Below, piece after piece: positions 26,327 through 35,064 of a stretch of DNA of 64,000 nt. Source of the stretch: Granulicella arctica (lineage in GTDB: Bacteria; Acidobacteriota; Terriglobia; Terriglobales; Acidobacteriaceae); NCBI RefSeq assembly GCF_013410065.1, contig NZ_JACCCW010000001.1, positions 186,001 through 250,000 on the forward strand, in the 5' to 3' direction. The notes under the pieces are model-generated. The model saw nothing but the letters and a program-made list of their open reading frames with translations. It searched no databases and had not been told where the DNA came from. A program made the position numbers and the translations under genes. How positions within the stretch are numbered: position 1 is the stretch's first letter; every line of letters begins with the position of its first letter.

Positions 26327-26953
26327 CTACTGCCTCGCCATCGCAACAGCACGATCCAGCGCCGCCTGCACCGCATCCTCAGTAACCCCAGCGGCAGGAA
26401 CATGAGCCGGCCAAGTCACCAGCACGCGCGAGAACGGCCTCGGAATCAGGAACCGATCCCACGACCGCAGCTCCCAGGCCCGCAGTGGCAACACATAAAA
26501 CGTCCCGACCGGTGCCCCCACAAGCTGCGCGAGCTGCGCGGTTCCAGCCTTCGCGACAAACACAGGCCCCTTCGGTCCATCCGCCGTAATGGCACAGCGA
26601 TGTCCCTCGCGGAAGGCCCGCTCCATATTGCGCAAACCACTCGCTCCACCCCGCGTGCTCGATCCACGAATGGCCCTAAACCCCAGCAATTCCACCGTTC
26701 GCGCAATCAGTTCGCCATCGAAGCTGCGGCTGATCAGAATGGCAATATCAAGTCCGCGAAAATGATGCGCACACACCAACAACGAGCGGTGCCAGAAAGC
26801 AAACACCGTTGGCCCGGGAATCACATCACCCGGAGTCACACCCGGCTCGGCGCGGTTCTCGTAGCGAAGCGTCATGCCCAGCACGCGGATCAGCAGCGCC
26901 GCAACGCGCGGCACAACCGCAAGGGTGATCCGTTGGGGAAAAGTATAGCGCAC
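26327..26953 (-). CDS. Lysophospholipid acyltransferase-superfamily protein (DUF374 type)
   Basis: 208 aa. The acyltransferase histidine block is seen as [15 protein letters not shown], the second block as [15 protein letters not shown], and the DUF374-typical [17 protein letters not shown] near residue 125. These proteins act at the inner membrane on lipid A or phospholipid acylation; DUF374 members lack full characterisation. A hydrophobic N-terminal stretch ([18 protein letters not shown]) probably lies in the membrane. It precedes queA by 10 bp in the same direction. Confidence 0.88.
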   Translation of the reverse strand: MRYTFPQRITLAVVPRVAALLIRVLGMTLRYENRAEPGVTPGDVIPGPTVFAFWHRSLLVCAHHFRGLDIAILISRSFDGELIARTVELLGFRAIRGSSTRGGASGLRNMERAFREGHRCAITADGPKGPVFVAKAGTAQLAQLVGAPVGTFYVLPLRAWELRSWDRFLIPRPFSRVLVTWPAHVPAAGVTEDAVQAALDRAVAMARQ

Positions 26954-27011
26954 GAAGATGAGTGTAGCGGAGCGGCCACGTCCGCAGCTTCGAACGCGGC
27001 CATTCCGATTA

Positions 27012-28250
27012 CTAACTGTACTTGAGCCAGCGGAGAATCTCCGGCAGATTAGGCTTCTTACCGTACATCAGGATGCCGACGCGATAGATACGGCTGGCAA
27101 CCCACAGAATGGCATAGATCGTAACCAGCATCAGCCCGATCGAGGCCGCGATCTGTAACCCCGAAGGATGCCCCATCGAGATGCGCATATACATGATCAG
27201 CGGCGTGCAAAAGGGGATAAACGAAAGCACGGTCGATGCAACACCATCCGGATTGGGGATGACCACACTCAACGAAAACATGCAGAGCGCCAACGGCATG
27301 ACCAGGAACATGTTGAGCTGCTGAAGCTCCTGCTCGGAGTTCGTCATTGCGCCAAGCGCCGCCGCGATGGACGAATAAAGAATATAGCCGAGCAGGAAGA
27401 AGACGACGAAGAAGACAATCTGCATTGCGGTCAGCGGAATGTGAACATCCGATCCAGTAAAGTGCGCGACAAGCGACGTGCTTGTGAGAATGATCGCCGT
27501 GACAAGCCAGATGCCAACCTGCGTCAGTCCAACGGAGCCAACGCCGATGACCTTCCCGGCCATCATCTCCTCCGGTCGAATAGTCGCGAGCAGCACCTCG
27601 AAGACACGTGAGGTCTTCTCTTCGATGATCGACCGTGCAACATTCATCCCGTAAAGCATGATGACGAAGTACATCAGGAAGAAGAGCGCATAGGCACTAT
27701 AGAAGGCGCTCATTGAGTCGTCGTTCTTGCCCGCCTGCGAGCTGTCGAGATCAACAGGCTGCATAAGCGCATCCACATCGGACGCGACCATCCCGCGATG
27801 AGCAAGGCTCTCCCGCGTCAGCACAGTACGTAGCGCACTGCTGATCGTGTCCTTCGTGATAATGTCTGCTTTAGCCTTAGGGGTCCAGGCAAAGCTGGGA
27901 CGCGCATTCGCGCTCGTTGCAGGCGTGATCCACAGATAGCCATCAAGTTGCTTGTCGGCAAGCTCGCCGTCAAGCACCGAGCGAGTATCCGCACCGGCAG
28001 GCGAGATCACATCGACGACCATCTTGCTATGCTTGCCGTGTTCGAGCTCAGCCTGCAAATCGGTAGCGATCTGGAGATCGGGCGAGACGATAGCGATATG
28101 AGAATGAGACTGCGTCCGGCCGCCAAGAAACGCGCTGCCGAAGATCCCTCCACCCATCAGCAGCGGAATCAAAACGGTCATGACGAGGAAGGACTTGGTG
28201 CGAATGCGTTCAAGATACTCACGCTTTGCGATCAACCAGACGTTATGCAT
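27012..28250 (-). CDS. ABC-2 type transporter permease (NatB-like)
   Basis: 412 aa. An N-terminal cytoplasmic basic segment IAKREYLERIRTKSF leads into helix 1 (LVMTVLIPLLMGGGIFGSAF), followed by a ~170-residue extracytoplasmic domain and then five more helices between about residues 190 and 400, the ABC-2 membrane arrangement of NatB/YhaP proteins. IIEEKTSRVFEVLLATIRPEEMMAGKV is the conserved cytoplasmic loop (quoted here in parts: IIEEKTSRVFEV, RPEEMMAGKV). The ATG at 28250 overlaps the end of the ATPase gene by 8 bp, so ATPase and permease are co-translated. Related systems export sodium or peptides and antibiotics; the substrate is unknown. Confidence 0.92.
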   Translation of the reverse strand: MHNVWLIAKREYLERIRTKSFLVMTVLIPLLMGGGIFGSAFLGGRTQSHSHIAIVSPDLQIATDLQAELEHGKHSKMVVDVISPAGADTRSVLDGELADKQLDGYLWITPATSANARPSFAWTPKAKADIITKDTISSALRTVLTRESLAHRGMVASDVDALMQPVDLDSSQAGKNDDSMSAFYSAYALFFLMYFVIMLYGMNVARSIIEEKTSRVFEVLLATIRPEEMMAGKVIGVGSVGLTQVGIWLVTAIILTSTSLVAHFTGSDVHIPLTAMQIVFFVVFFLLGYILYSSIAAALGAMTNSEQELQQLNMFLVMPLALCMFSLSVVIPNPDGVASTVLSFIPFCTPLIMYMRISMGHPSGLQIAASIGLMLVTIYAILWVASRIYRVGILMYGKKPNLPEILRWLKYS

Positions 28251-29187
28251 CGAACTTGCCTCCTTCGGAATCGCTCTCCAGCTCTCCCCCAACCTTTTCA
28301 ATGAAGATCTCTTCGAGCGTCGGCTCGGCGACCTCGAAGCGGGAGATGCGGGTTCCATGCGCAATGGCCGCGGCGAGCAGCGGTTGCGCGTCAGGCTCGA
28401 CGCCGTCCACGGTGCGCAGCTTGATCTCGGCCTGACCGTTATAGTCCTTATAAATTTCAATGGAGGGATGTTGCAGAAACGAAGAGTCACCGGTGAAGTT
28501 GATCTGGACACGATTACGTGGATACTGCGCCTTAATCTCGCGCATCGAACCGGAGAGCACAAGGTTGCTCCTGTGAATAAGCGCAATCGAGTCGCACATC
28601 TTCTCCACCTGGTCCATGCGGTGCGTCGAAAAGAGGATCGACTTGCCGGACTTGCGCAGGTCGATCAGCGTGTCGATCAGCAGCGTCGCATTGACGGGAT
28701 CGAGGCCGCTGAAGGGTTCGTCCATGATGATGAGCTCGGGCTCATGCAGCAGCGTGGAGATGAACTGGATCTTCTGCTGCATCCCCTTTGACAGCTCTTC
28801 GGTCTTCTTCGGAATCGCCTCGGTAATCTGCAACCGCTCGCACCAGACGTGGGCGCGCTTGCTGGCGGTAGTCGCGTCGAGCCCGTGAAGCTGGCCGAAG
28901 AAGATAAGCTGATCCATCACCTTCATCTTCTTGTAGAGTCCCCGCTCCTCGGGCAAGTAGCCGACGCGCTTGAGAGCATCGCGCGTGAACGGCTTGTTAA
29001 AGAGCGAGACCTTCCCCGAATCGGGTACGGTGATCCCAATCATCATGCGGATCGAAGAGGTCTTGCCGGAGCCGTTAGGACCCAGCAGGCCAAACATCGT
29101 GCCGGGTTCGATCCTGAAACTAAGGTCAGCGACGGCAATCTTCGCGCCGTACGCCTTGCGGACATGTTCGAGTTCTACGATGGGCAT
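28243..29187 (-). CDS. ABC transporter ATP-binding protein (NatA-like)
   Basis: 314 aa. Walker A GPNGSGKTSS at residues 36-45, signature ELSKGMQQKIQF, Walker B LIIMDEPFSGLD and switch His in ILFSTHRMDQ are all present, followed by a ~100-residue C-terminal extension usual in DrrA/NatA exporters. Start at 29187 gives MPIVELEHVRKAYG, the normal beginning; the frame is open to 29241 without homology. Co-transcribed with the permease (8-bp overlap). Divergent from recG, with 45 bp between the starts. Confidence 0.95.
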   Translation of the reverse strand: MPIVELEHVRKAYGAKIAVADLSFRIEPGTMFGLLGPNGSGKTSSIRMMIGITVPDSGKVSLFNKPFTRDALKRVGYLPEERGLYKKMKVMDQLIFFGQLHGLDATTASKRAHVWCERLQITEAIPKKTEELSKGMQQKIQFISTLLHEPELIIMDEPFSGLDPVNATLLIDTLIDLRKSGKSILFSTHRMDQVEKMCDSIALIHRSNLVLSGSMREIKAQYPRNRVQINFTGDSSFLQHPSIEIYKDYNGQAEIKLRTVDGVEPDAQPLLAAAIAHGTRISRFEVAEPTLEEIFIEKVGGELESDSEGGKFDA

Positions 29188-29232
29188 TTGTTCTCGCGAA
29201 AGGTAATGATGACGCAAGTTTAGCAGGGGCCA

Positions 29233-31611
29233 GTGATTCACAACGCATCGAGCGTATTTGCAGCCCGACTTGGTAGCATCGATTCTGTGCTGGAGCTATC
29301 GACACCGATCAAGTATGTGAAGCGCGTGGGAGACCGCGTCGCCGAGGGCCTCGCGAAACGCGGTGTCGAGACCGTCGAGGACCTGCTCTATCATCTGCCG
29401 TTCCGCTATGAAGATCGCCTGAACCCGGTGGCAATGAACGCACTGGTGGCGGGAACGATGTCCTCGGTCATCGGCGAGGTCCGCGGATCGGTGTTGCTGA
29501 AGACGCGCGGTGGCCCTCTGTTCGAGATGACCGTCGGACAGGGGCTGAGCTCGCTGAAGTGCATGTGGTTCAACGGGACGTACCTGAAGGACAAGTTCAA
29601 GCCGGGTCAGATGGTGGCGCTATACGGCAAGCTCGAGGCGTCGCGGTCGTCCGCCGGCAAGTTCAAGATGATTCAGCCGCAGTTCGAGATCCTGCCGGAT
29701 GCGGGCGCGACCGGCTCGGATGCGGAGTTCGCAATGCTCGAGATGGGCCGCATCGTGCCGGTATACGAGTCGCTGGGTGGAACGACGCCGTGGGGCGCGA
29801 AGCTGACCTCGAAGTGGACGCGGCGTGTGATGTGGAGCGTCTTCGAACAGCTCGCCGAAGGCAACATCGAGGCCAGCGAAACGCTGCCGAAGGCTCAGCG
29901 CGAGCGGCTGGGGCTGCCGGGACGGATGGAGTCGCTGCGGTCAATCCACTTCCCCGAGGCAGGAACGCCGATCACACAGTTAATGTCCGCGGCGACGCCT
30001 GCCCATCGACGATTAATCTTTGAAGAGCTGTTCTACCTCGAACTCGGTCTCGAACTGAAACGGCGCAGGATGCGGGAGCGCGAGGGCACAGCATTTGTAA
30101 CCGATGCGCGGGTACGCGAGGCGATCAAGCAGGTGCTTCCCTTCCATCCGACGACGGCGCAAAAGCGCGTGCTCGGCGAGATCGTGGAGGACATGCGCAA
30201 ACCGCAGCCGATGCGCCGACTCCTACAGGGCGATGTCGGTTCCGGCAAGACCATCGTCGCGATGCAGGCTGCACTCGTGGCGATCGAGAACGGCTACCAG
30301 GCTGCGCTAATGGCTCCGACGGAGATTCTTGCAACGCAGCATTATCTGTCGGCCCGCAAGCTGCTGGGCGAGGTGCTGTCTCCGCGGACCGGCAGGCCGT
30401 ATCGCGTGACGCTACTGACAGGCTCGCTCGACGAGGCGATGAAGCGCGAGGCGCGCGGGCGCATCTTTCGCGGCGAGACGGATCTCGCCATCGGCACACA
30501 CGCCCTCATCGAAGACAAGGTTGACTTCGACAGCCTCGGCCTCGTGATCGTGGACGAGCAGCACAGGTTCGGCGTGCAGCAGCGCTTCAAGCTGATGAAG
30601 AAGCCCGGTGCAGACGGAGTCTCTTCCGAGCCAGACGTACTCGTAATGACGGCGACACCAATCCCGCGCACGCTGGCACTCACGCTCTACGGCGATCTCG
30701 ACGCAAGCGTGATCGACGAGCTCCCGCCAGGACGAATGCCGATTGTCACGCGGCGCACGACAGAGGAGCGAGCCGACGATGTCTGGGCCTTCGTGCGCAA
30801 GCAGGTCGCGCTCGGGAGACAGGCTTATCTCGTGTATCCGGTGATCGAGGGAGCAAAGGACGATCAGCCCGAGCTGGACTTTCCGATGGATGAAACGGAG
30901 CCGGTTGAAGCGACAGTTAAAACAACACGCGGAAACAAAGTTACTGCAAAAAAGGCGACAGCAAAGCCAAAACAAACAAAGCTGCCGGGGCTAAAACAAG
31001 AGCTGCGCTCCGCAACCGCGATGCATGACGAGCTGCGCAACGGAGCGCTCGCGGGCTTGCGGCTTGGCCTCCTGCACGGACGCCTGAGTGCGGATGAAAA
31101 AGAGGTCACGATGAACCGGTTCAAGCGCGGCGACATCGACGTACTCGTCGCAACGACGGTGATCGAGGTCGGCGTCGATGTGCCGAATGCGTCGGTAATG
31201 GTGATCGAGCACGCAGAACGGTTCGGCATGGCGCAGATGCATCAGCTACGTGGACGCGTAGGACGCGGCGCGGCAAAGAGCTTCTGCATCCTGATGACTG
31301 GCGGTCGCGTCTCCGAGCAGGCCGAGGCACGGCTCGACGCGATGGTGCGGACGCAGAACGGCTTCGAGCTCGCCGAGCTGGACCTCGAGCAGCGCGGCCC
31401 CGGCGAGTTCTTCGGAACCCGACAAGCCGGGCTCCCGGAGTTCCGCGTCGCCAACCTCGTGCGGGATCGCGCACTGCTGGAGCTGGCCAAGATGGAGGCG
31501 GCACGATTCGCGCTACAACCCGATCCAGCGATCTCACGCGAAGAGACCGATGCAGTATGGGCTCGACTAAAGCATCAGTGGCAGCGACGATACGGACTCG
31601 TCGAGGCTTAG
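29233..31611 (+). CDS. recG: ATP-dependent DNA helicase RecG
   Basis: 792 aa (E. coli 693). RecG drives fork reversal and branch migration. The wedge OB-domain is in the N-terminal 250 residues. Helicase motifs: Q region HPTTAQKRVLGEI, motif I LLQGDVGSGKTIVA, motif Ia LMAPTEILATQHY, DEAD-type box VIVDEQHRFGVQQR, motif III VLVMTATPIPRTLAL, and C-terminal VLVATTVIEVGVDVPNA and QLRGRVGRG. A Lys/Thr-rich insert (about residues 550-595, including KKATAKPKQTK) is not in E. coli RecG and accounts for part of the extra length. The start is GTG 29233 and somewhat uncertain. The last codon and TAG stop lie in the left terminal repeat of the element at 31607-31759. Confidence 0.96.
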   Translation: MIHNASSVFAARLGSIDSVLELSTPIKYVKRVGDRVAEGLAKRGVETVEDLLYHLPFRYEDRLNPVAMNALVAGTMSSVIGEVRGSVLLKTRGGPLFEMTVGQGLSSLKCMWFNGTYLKDKFKPGQMVALYGKLEASRSSAGKFKMIQPQFEILPDAGATGSDAEFAMLEMGRIVPVYESLGGTTPWGAKLTSKWTRRVMWSVFEQLAEGNIEASETLPKAQRERLGLPGRMESLRSIHFPEAGTPITQLMSAATPAHRRLIFEELFYLELGLELKRRRMREREGTAFVTDARVREAIKQVLPFHPTTAQKRVLGEIVEDMRKPQPMRRLLQGDVGSGKTIVAMQAALVAIENGYQAALMAPTEILATQHYLSARKLLGEVLSPRTGRPYRVTLLTGSLDEAMKREARGRIFRGETDLAIGTHALIEDKVDFDSLGLVIVDEQHRFGVQQRFKLMKKPGADGVSSEPDVLVMTATPIPRTLALTLYGDLDASVIDELPPGRMPIVTRRTTEERADDVWAFVRKQVALGRQAYLVYPVIEGAKDDQPELDFPMDETEPVEATVKTTRGNKVTAKKATAKPKQTKLPGLKQELRSATAMHDELRNGALAGLRLGLLHGRLSADEKEVTMNRFKRGDIDVLVATTVIEVGVDVPNASVMVIEHAERFGMAQMHQLRGRVGRGAAKSFCILMTGGRVSEQAEARLDAMVRTQNGFELAELDLEQRGPGEFFGTRQAGLPEFRVANLVRDRALLELAKMEAARFALQPDPAISREETDAVWARLKHQWQRRYGLVEA

Positions 31612-31759
31612 AAGCTGTCCAAAACCTGCTGGTGAAGTGTTGTTTTAGAAGGGCACGGCTTCAGCCGTGCCGCAAAGAGTGGAAAGAAGCGGGGCTTTAG
31701 CCCCTGAGGGAATCCTTACACCACTCCATCGCTCCTCAGTTTTCAAACAGCTTCTTAAG
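31607..31759. mobile_element. MITE-like element containing the two-hairpin repeat, fused to the recG 3' end
   Basis: 153 bp with terminal inverted repeats: CTTAGAAGCTGTCCAAAACC at 31607-31626 and the complement of CTTAAGAAGCTGTTTGAAAA at 31740-31759. The interior holds the 20-bp palindrome (31652-31671) and a second hairpin (about 31690-31703, GGGGCTTTAGCCCC) followed by TGAGGGAATCC. The ends match those of 12876-13033, while the interior differs. The recG TAG is at 31609-31611, inside the left end. Confidence 0.75.
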
Positions 31760-31786
31760 AGAGACAACGAGACTCAATCAGCACAT

Positions 31787-32239
31787 CTAGCTAGCAACAG
31801 CGTGCGCGAAAGCCGACGCCATCACAGGCTGGTGGACCTGGACCGGAGCAACAGCCTTCTTCGGGCCGCGCTTACGGGCGACGAGGATGCGGATGCGCTC
31901 GATCATCTCAGCGGGCGAGCAGGCTCCCTTGGGCAGGAAGACGTCAGCGCAGACAGCGCGGTCGGCCGCATTCACGGTGCCAGACACGATCATCGCAGGC
32001 AGGCAGGGCTGGAGCTGCTTGGCGCGGCGGACGAGCTCGTTGCCGTCCATCTGGGGCATGGTGAGATCGCAGAGGAGCAGGTCAATCGCTCCCGGCACAG
32101 CCTGCTGAATATACTCGAGCGCCTCCTGCGAGGAGAGGACCGGAAGGACACGGTAGCCGCGGGTTTCAAGGAGGAAGGTGCGGACGGAGAGAACCTGTTC
32201 GTTGCTGTCGACGCAGAGGATAATCTTTTTGGGGCGCAT
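31787..32239 (-). CDS. Receiver-domain protein with incomplete acidic pocket
   Basis: 150 aa, a single REC domain with a short basic tail. The phosphoacceptor D58 is in LLLCDLTMPQMDG and the Lys is in FLPKGACSP. The usual DD pair is reduced to D11-S12 (LCVDSNE), so one magnesium ligand is missing and phosphorylation may be weak. Start set at 32239 (MRPKKIILCVDS); the frame is open to 32437, but the added segment is Arg/Pro-rich and looks non-coding. No kinase is adjacent. Confidence 0.85.
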   Translation of the reverse strand: MRPKKIILCVDSNEQVLSVRTFLLETRGYRVLPVLSSQEALEYIQQAVPGAIDLLLCDLTMPQMDGNELVRRAKQLQPCLPAMIVSGTVNAADRAVCADVFLPKGACSPAEMIERIRILVARKRGPKKAVAPVQVHQPVMASAFAHAVAS

Positions 32240-32887
32240 GCGGTCTCGCTTCTGCGGGAGAGCGCCGTCGTGGCGTATCCCGCGGATGGCCCGGGCAGGA
32301 GTGCCGCTGATTGGCAGGCGTTCCCTTCGGGGAGTGGCTGTGGCCCGCGGCTCGGCCGGAGGATTCCGGCGCGAGAGGGGGCCGCTGCCTCCGGAAGAGC
32401 AGTCACAAAGAGAGCGAGGCTCTCCTGTCTGCTCCATGGGGAGTCAGTGCCCCCGGTCGAGCGATGGAAGAGTTCCAGCGCCGAACCGCGGGTTTGAGAG
32501 AGGCTGTGCCAAACAGGTTGCCGGCGGCTCGTACAAACGCAAAGGGGCTGTCTGCTGCGGAGCAGCCGGGCGCGAACCGAAAAAGGGATCGCACCCGTCT
32601 GCGTGAGCAGACAGCGTCGATGCGCTGGGAGTCGCGACTGTGTAGCAGTCGGGCTTCTCTCAACTCAAGTTTTTAGCAATACAGGCGAAAGCAAATTCAT
32701 TACCGAGGACGTCGATTTGCGTCTTCGTCCTCGTCAACGCTTCCCAACAGTACGAGCGCTGGAGCAGCTTGGCAACTACGAATATTAGGCGAAAACAGGC
32801 CACATTAGAGGTTGCTCATCCACCGTTTTTTCTAACAGGGCGTTAACATTGGGGATTCGCGTCACCCCTCTGTTGAAAAGAGGTGCA
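32240..32887. other. Intergenic, no gene recognised
   Basis: About 650 bp between two minus-strand genes. The part up to about 32640 is GC-rich with several open frames but no start, ribosome site or motif I can support; it may be an eroded gene. The part after 32640 is more AT-rich and probably holds the promoter of the receiver gene. No repeat is visible. Confidence 0.4.
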
Positions 32888-33808
32888 TCACGGAATGAAA
32901 AGGCGTCCCATTGCAACAGAAATGGTGCGTCCTCCGACGAACACTTTCGAAACGGTGTTGTCCTCCAATGTTGCAAAAACATGCAGACGGCTGGGACGGA
33001 GCATCTCGATTCCCTGCTCGATCACGATCGGTTGCCCGCTGGCAGCCAACCCATACCGCACCAGATACGAGATCGCACAGCCGGAGGCCGAGCCGGTCGC
33101 TGGGTCTTCGCCGTTATAGAACTGCATACGCGCATGCCAGTCCGCTCCCGTGTTGGCAGAAGCACGCGTGATGCAGTGGAAGAATTTGGCATCACTACGA
33201 TCAAGATATGCCTGCGCCTTGGCATAAGGAGTGTGGAGACGAGCGGCTACCTCCATCGAGCGCAGAGGCACAATGCAGAAGGCCATACCGGTAGAGACGG
33301 TCTGGATGGGCATCGTGGGATCGAGGTCGTCGACAGCAAGCCCAAGAGCCTCTGCAATAGCGGCTGGATCGTGGAGCTGGCCGAAGATCGGGGCTTTCTG
33401 CTGCATGGTGCCGAAGACACCAGGCTTGCCCTCTTCAGACGGGCTGAAGCGGACAGGGATCTGGCCGACGCGAAGGTCGAGCGTGATCTGCTCCGAGCCA
33501 CGGAGGGTGGGATGGTTCCAGTAGAGCCAGCTCGCAGTGCCGAGCGTCGGATGACCGGCAAAAAGGAGCTCCTCCTCCACCGTAAAGATGCGGGCCTGCA
33601 CGCCGCGCTCCTGCTCGACAGCGGCATCGCGTGGAAGGATGAAGGTGGTCTCGGAGAGATTGGTTTCGCGGGCGAGAGCCTGCATCTCCTCGGTCGAAAG
33701 ACCACGGGCATCCGTGAAAATACCAAGCGCGTTTCCTTCGAGAGCGCGTTCGGCGAAGACATCGACCTGGGCATAATCGAAGCTGCGCAGCGAATCGTGA
33801 TTTGACAT
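32888..33808 (-). CDS. PhzF-family isomerase-like protein
   Basis: 306 aa with the two-lobed diaminopimelate-epimerase-like fold of PhzF. Landmarks are VDVFAERALEGNALGIF, the catalytic-Glu region LSETTFIL, ELLFAGHPTLGTASWL, and GEDPATGSASGCAISYLV in the second lobe. PhzF itself isomerises a phenazine precursor, but most homologues have unknown substrates, and no other phenazine gene is nearby. The start at 33808 (MSNHDS) has GAGGTG upstream on the coding strand; the frame is open to 33853 through a TTG codon. Confidence 0.92.
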   Translation of the reverse strand: MSNHDSLRSFDYAQVDVFAERALEGNALGIFTDARGLSTEEMQALARETNLSETTFILPRDAAVEQERGVQARIFTVEEELLFAGHPTLGTASWLYWNHPTLRGSEQITLDLRVGQIPVRFSPSEEGKPGVFGTMQQKAPIFGQLHDPAAIAEALGLAVDDLDPTMPIQTVSTGMAFCIVPLRSMEVAARLHTPYAKAQAYLDRSDAKFFHCITRASANTGADWHARMQFYNGEDPATGSASGCAISYLVRYGLAASGQPIVIEQGIEMLRPSRLHVFATLEDNTVSKVFVGGRTISVAMGRLFIP

Positions 33809-33897
33809 AAGAAGCACCTCACACGTATGTTTTGAGAACCGCAAGTGGAGCAAACCGGCTCCATGTCAGCATATCTGGCTGCGGACAAATTTCAGCT

Positions 33898-33963
33898 ATG
33901 ACGATGACGCCCATCTCGACTCCTCCTTGCTGTTGCCGCGATGGTGCGCGGGTAGGCATTTGA
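33898..33963 (+). CDS. Candidate cysteine-rich leader peptide
   Basis: 21-aa frame MTMTPISTPPCCCRDGARVG + I, with three consecutive Cys codons (TGC TGT TGC at 33928-33936). It ends at TGA 33961-33963, 35 bp before a strong intrinsic terminator (33999-34031) on the same strand. A short ORF with a run of one amino acid followed by a terminator is the layout of ribosome-mediated attenuators; poly-Cys leaders acting this way are known in actinobacteria. The bases CGGGT at 33949-33953 could pair with ACCCG at 34003-34007 and so compete with the terminator. The next gene on this strand is tRNA-Cys at 34223. No strong ribosome site or promoter is visible, so this is a candidate only. Confidence 0.5.
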   Translation: MTMTPISTPPCCCRDGARVGI

Positions 33964-33998
33964 GCAAATCGAACTAGCAAATTCGAGAAGCATCAAAG

Positions 33999-34031
33999 AC
34001 CCACCCGAGCAAATGAGCCGGGTGGGTTTTC
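33999..34031 (+). terminator. Intrinsic terminator / possible attenuator
   Basis: Nine-bp stem (ACCCACCCG at 33999-34007 with CGGGTGGGT at 34019-34027) and a run TTTTCTCT on the + strand. The only upstream + strand reading frame between here and the divergent PhzF start is the Cys-rich leader ORF, so this hairpin ends that short transcript. Confidence 0.85.
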
Positions 34032-34222
34032 TCTGCCGGCACAACTGAGCGAATTGGCAATGAAGGAGCAGAACGGTACCTGCAAAACCTGCATCTTTCA
34101 ACGAGGATCCGACATTGCCGGTAAAATAGAAAGAAGCAGCAACCAATCTTCTGAAATAACATCCGGAAGAGAGGTTAGCTGTAGATATGTATGCAGATCT
34201 TGCAGTTTGAGATCGCATCAGA

Positions 34223-34299
34223 AGCACCGATGGCGAAGTGGTTAACGCGCTGGTCTGCAAAACCAGTATTCCCGGGTTCAAATCCCGGTCGGTGCTCCA
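34223..34299 (+). tRNA. tRNA-Cys (anticodon GCA)
   Basis: 77 nt including an encoded CCA. Acceptor arms AGCACCG / CGGTGCT, the anticodon stem CTGGT / ACCAG with loop CTGCAAA, and the T arm with GGTTCAAATCC are all present. It lies 190 bp after the terminator of the Cys-codon leader ORF. Confidence 0.95.
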
Positions 34300-34466
34300 C
34301 TCCACACAACGGAAGCATTTTAGCTAAAGACCCGCCTAGCTTCTCACCCTTGCAATCTCCAGGGGCTGTCGCAATAAAACTTCATCTCCCATCTCTTACA
34401 TCCTGTACGCGAAGAGGATTGTTCATCTGTGAGAACGGACAAATCAAGCCAACAACCGAACACAGT

Positions 34467-34697
34467 TCAACGCGCTTCTTCCGGCGTCTTCGACCAGCTG
34501 GATAAGGTACGAGAGAGCACAGTCATACAGCAGGCCTCGGAGCAGGCGTCCGAAAAGGGGTGAAGGTCGATCTCATTCGGAGAGTGCGCTGGATAGAACG
34601 AAACGTCCATGGCGAGGTGTCGGAAGCGGAACCAATGGTTTGCCTCTTTCCGCTGGATACCACATACATCGCAGGTAATCAGTTCCGTCCTTGCCAT
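34467..34697 (-). CDS. Small putative zinc-binding protein
   Basis: 76 aa, not recognised. Cysteines C9 and C12 in TCDVCG and C52, C56 and C57 in FSDACSEACC could form one zinc site. A strong ribosome site (GAGGAG, 8 bases before the ATG on the coding strand) supports the start at 34697. The C-terminus is a short amphipathic helix. The centre has aromatic and His residues (NHWFRFRHLAMDVSFYPAH). Function unknown. Confidence 0.65.
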   Translation of the reverse strand: MARTELITCDVCGIQRKEANHWFRFRHLAMDVSFYPAHSPNEIDLHPFSDACSEACCMTVLSRTLSSWSKTPEEAR

Positions 34698-35064
34698 CGG
34701 AGTCTCTCCTCAAGCCACCTGGCTTCGTCGTTCTGACTCCAGTAGACCCGAAAGCCAATAGGAACGCCACTATGGAATGCATCTCCCCTGCTCCCTCCAC
34801 GCCTGTCACGCACATCTACCGCCTGAACGTTCCATGACACGTCCGGATAGCGACTTGTATATTGCCTTGTATGCCGATTCGTATGAAAGACATAGCAAAG
34901 TATCTCGGGCTTTCGGCCATCATCATCGCTACGGGAATCTGCACGACAGCTCCTTGCGCGTAAAAATGGTCGACATGTACATGACCGCACTGAACACCTT
35001 TCGCGGACGCAATGCGATAGCCGAGATGATGGTTCAGGTAGATTAAGCTGCGAGGGATGGATCG
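34698..35064. other. Intergenic, no supported gene
   Basis: About 370 bp between the small zinc protein and the sugar transporter. Several overlapping open frames exist on both strands, but none has a ribosome site, motif or consistent codon use. Confidence 0.4.

Noticed and set aside
34060..34245. Small + strand frame with CxxC pairs (TCKTC, VCRSC) just before tRNA-Cys
   Set aside because: The frame runs into the tRNA gene and codon use is not protein-like; the CxxC pairs may be chance.
33892..34305. 137-codon minus-strand frame across the leader ORF and tRNA-Cys
   Set aside because: It runs antisense through a tRNA and a terminator and has no ribosome site or family motif.
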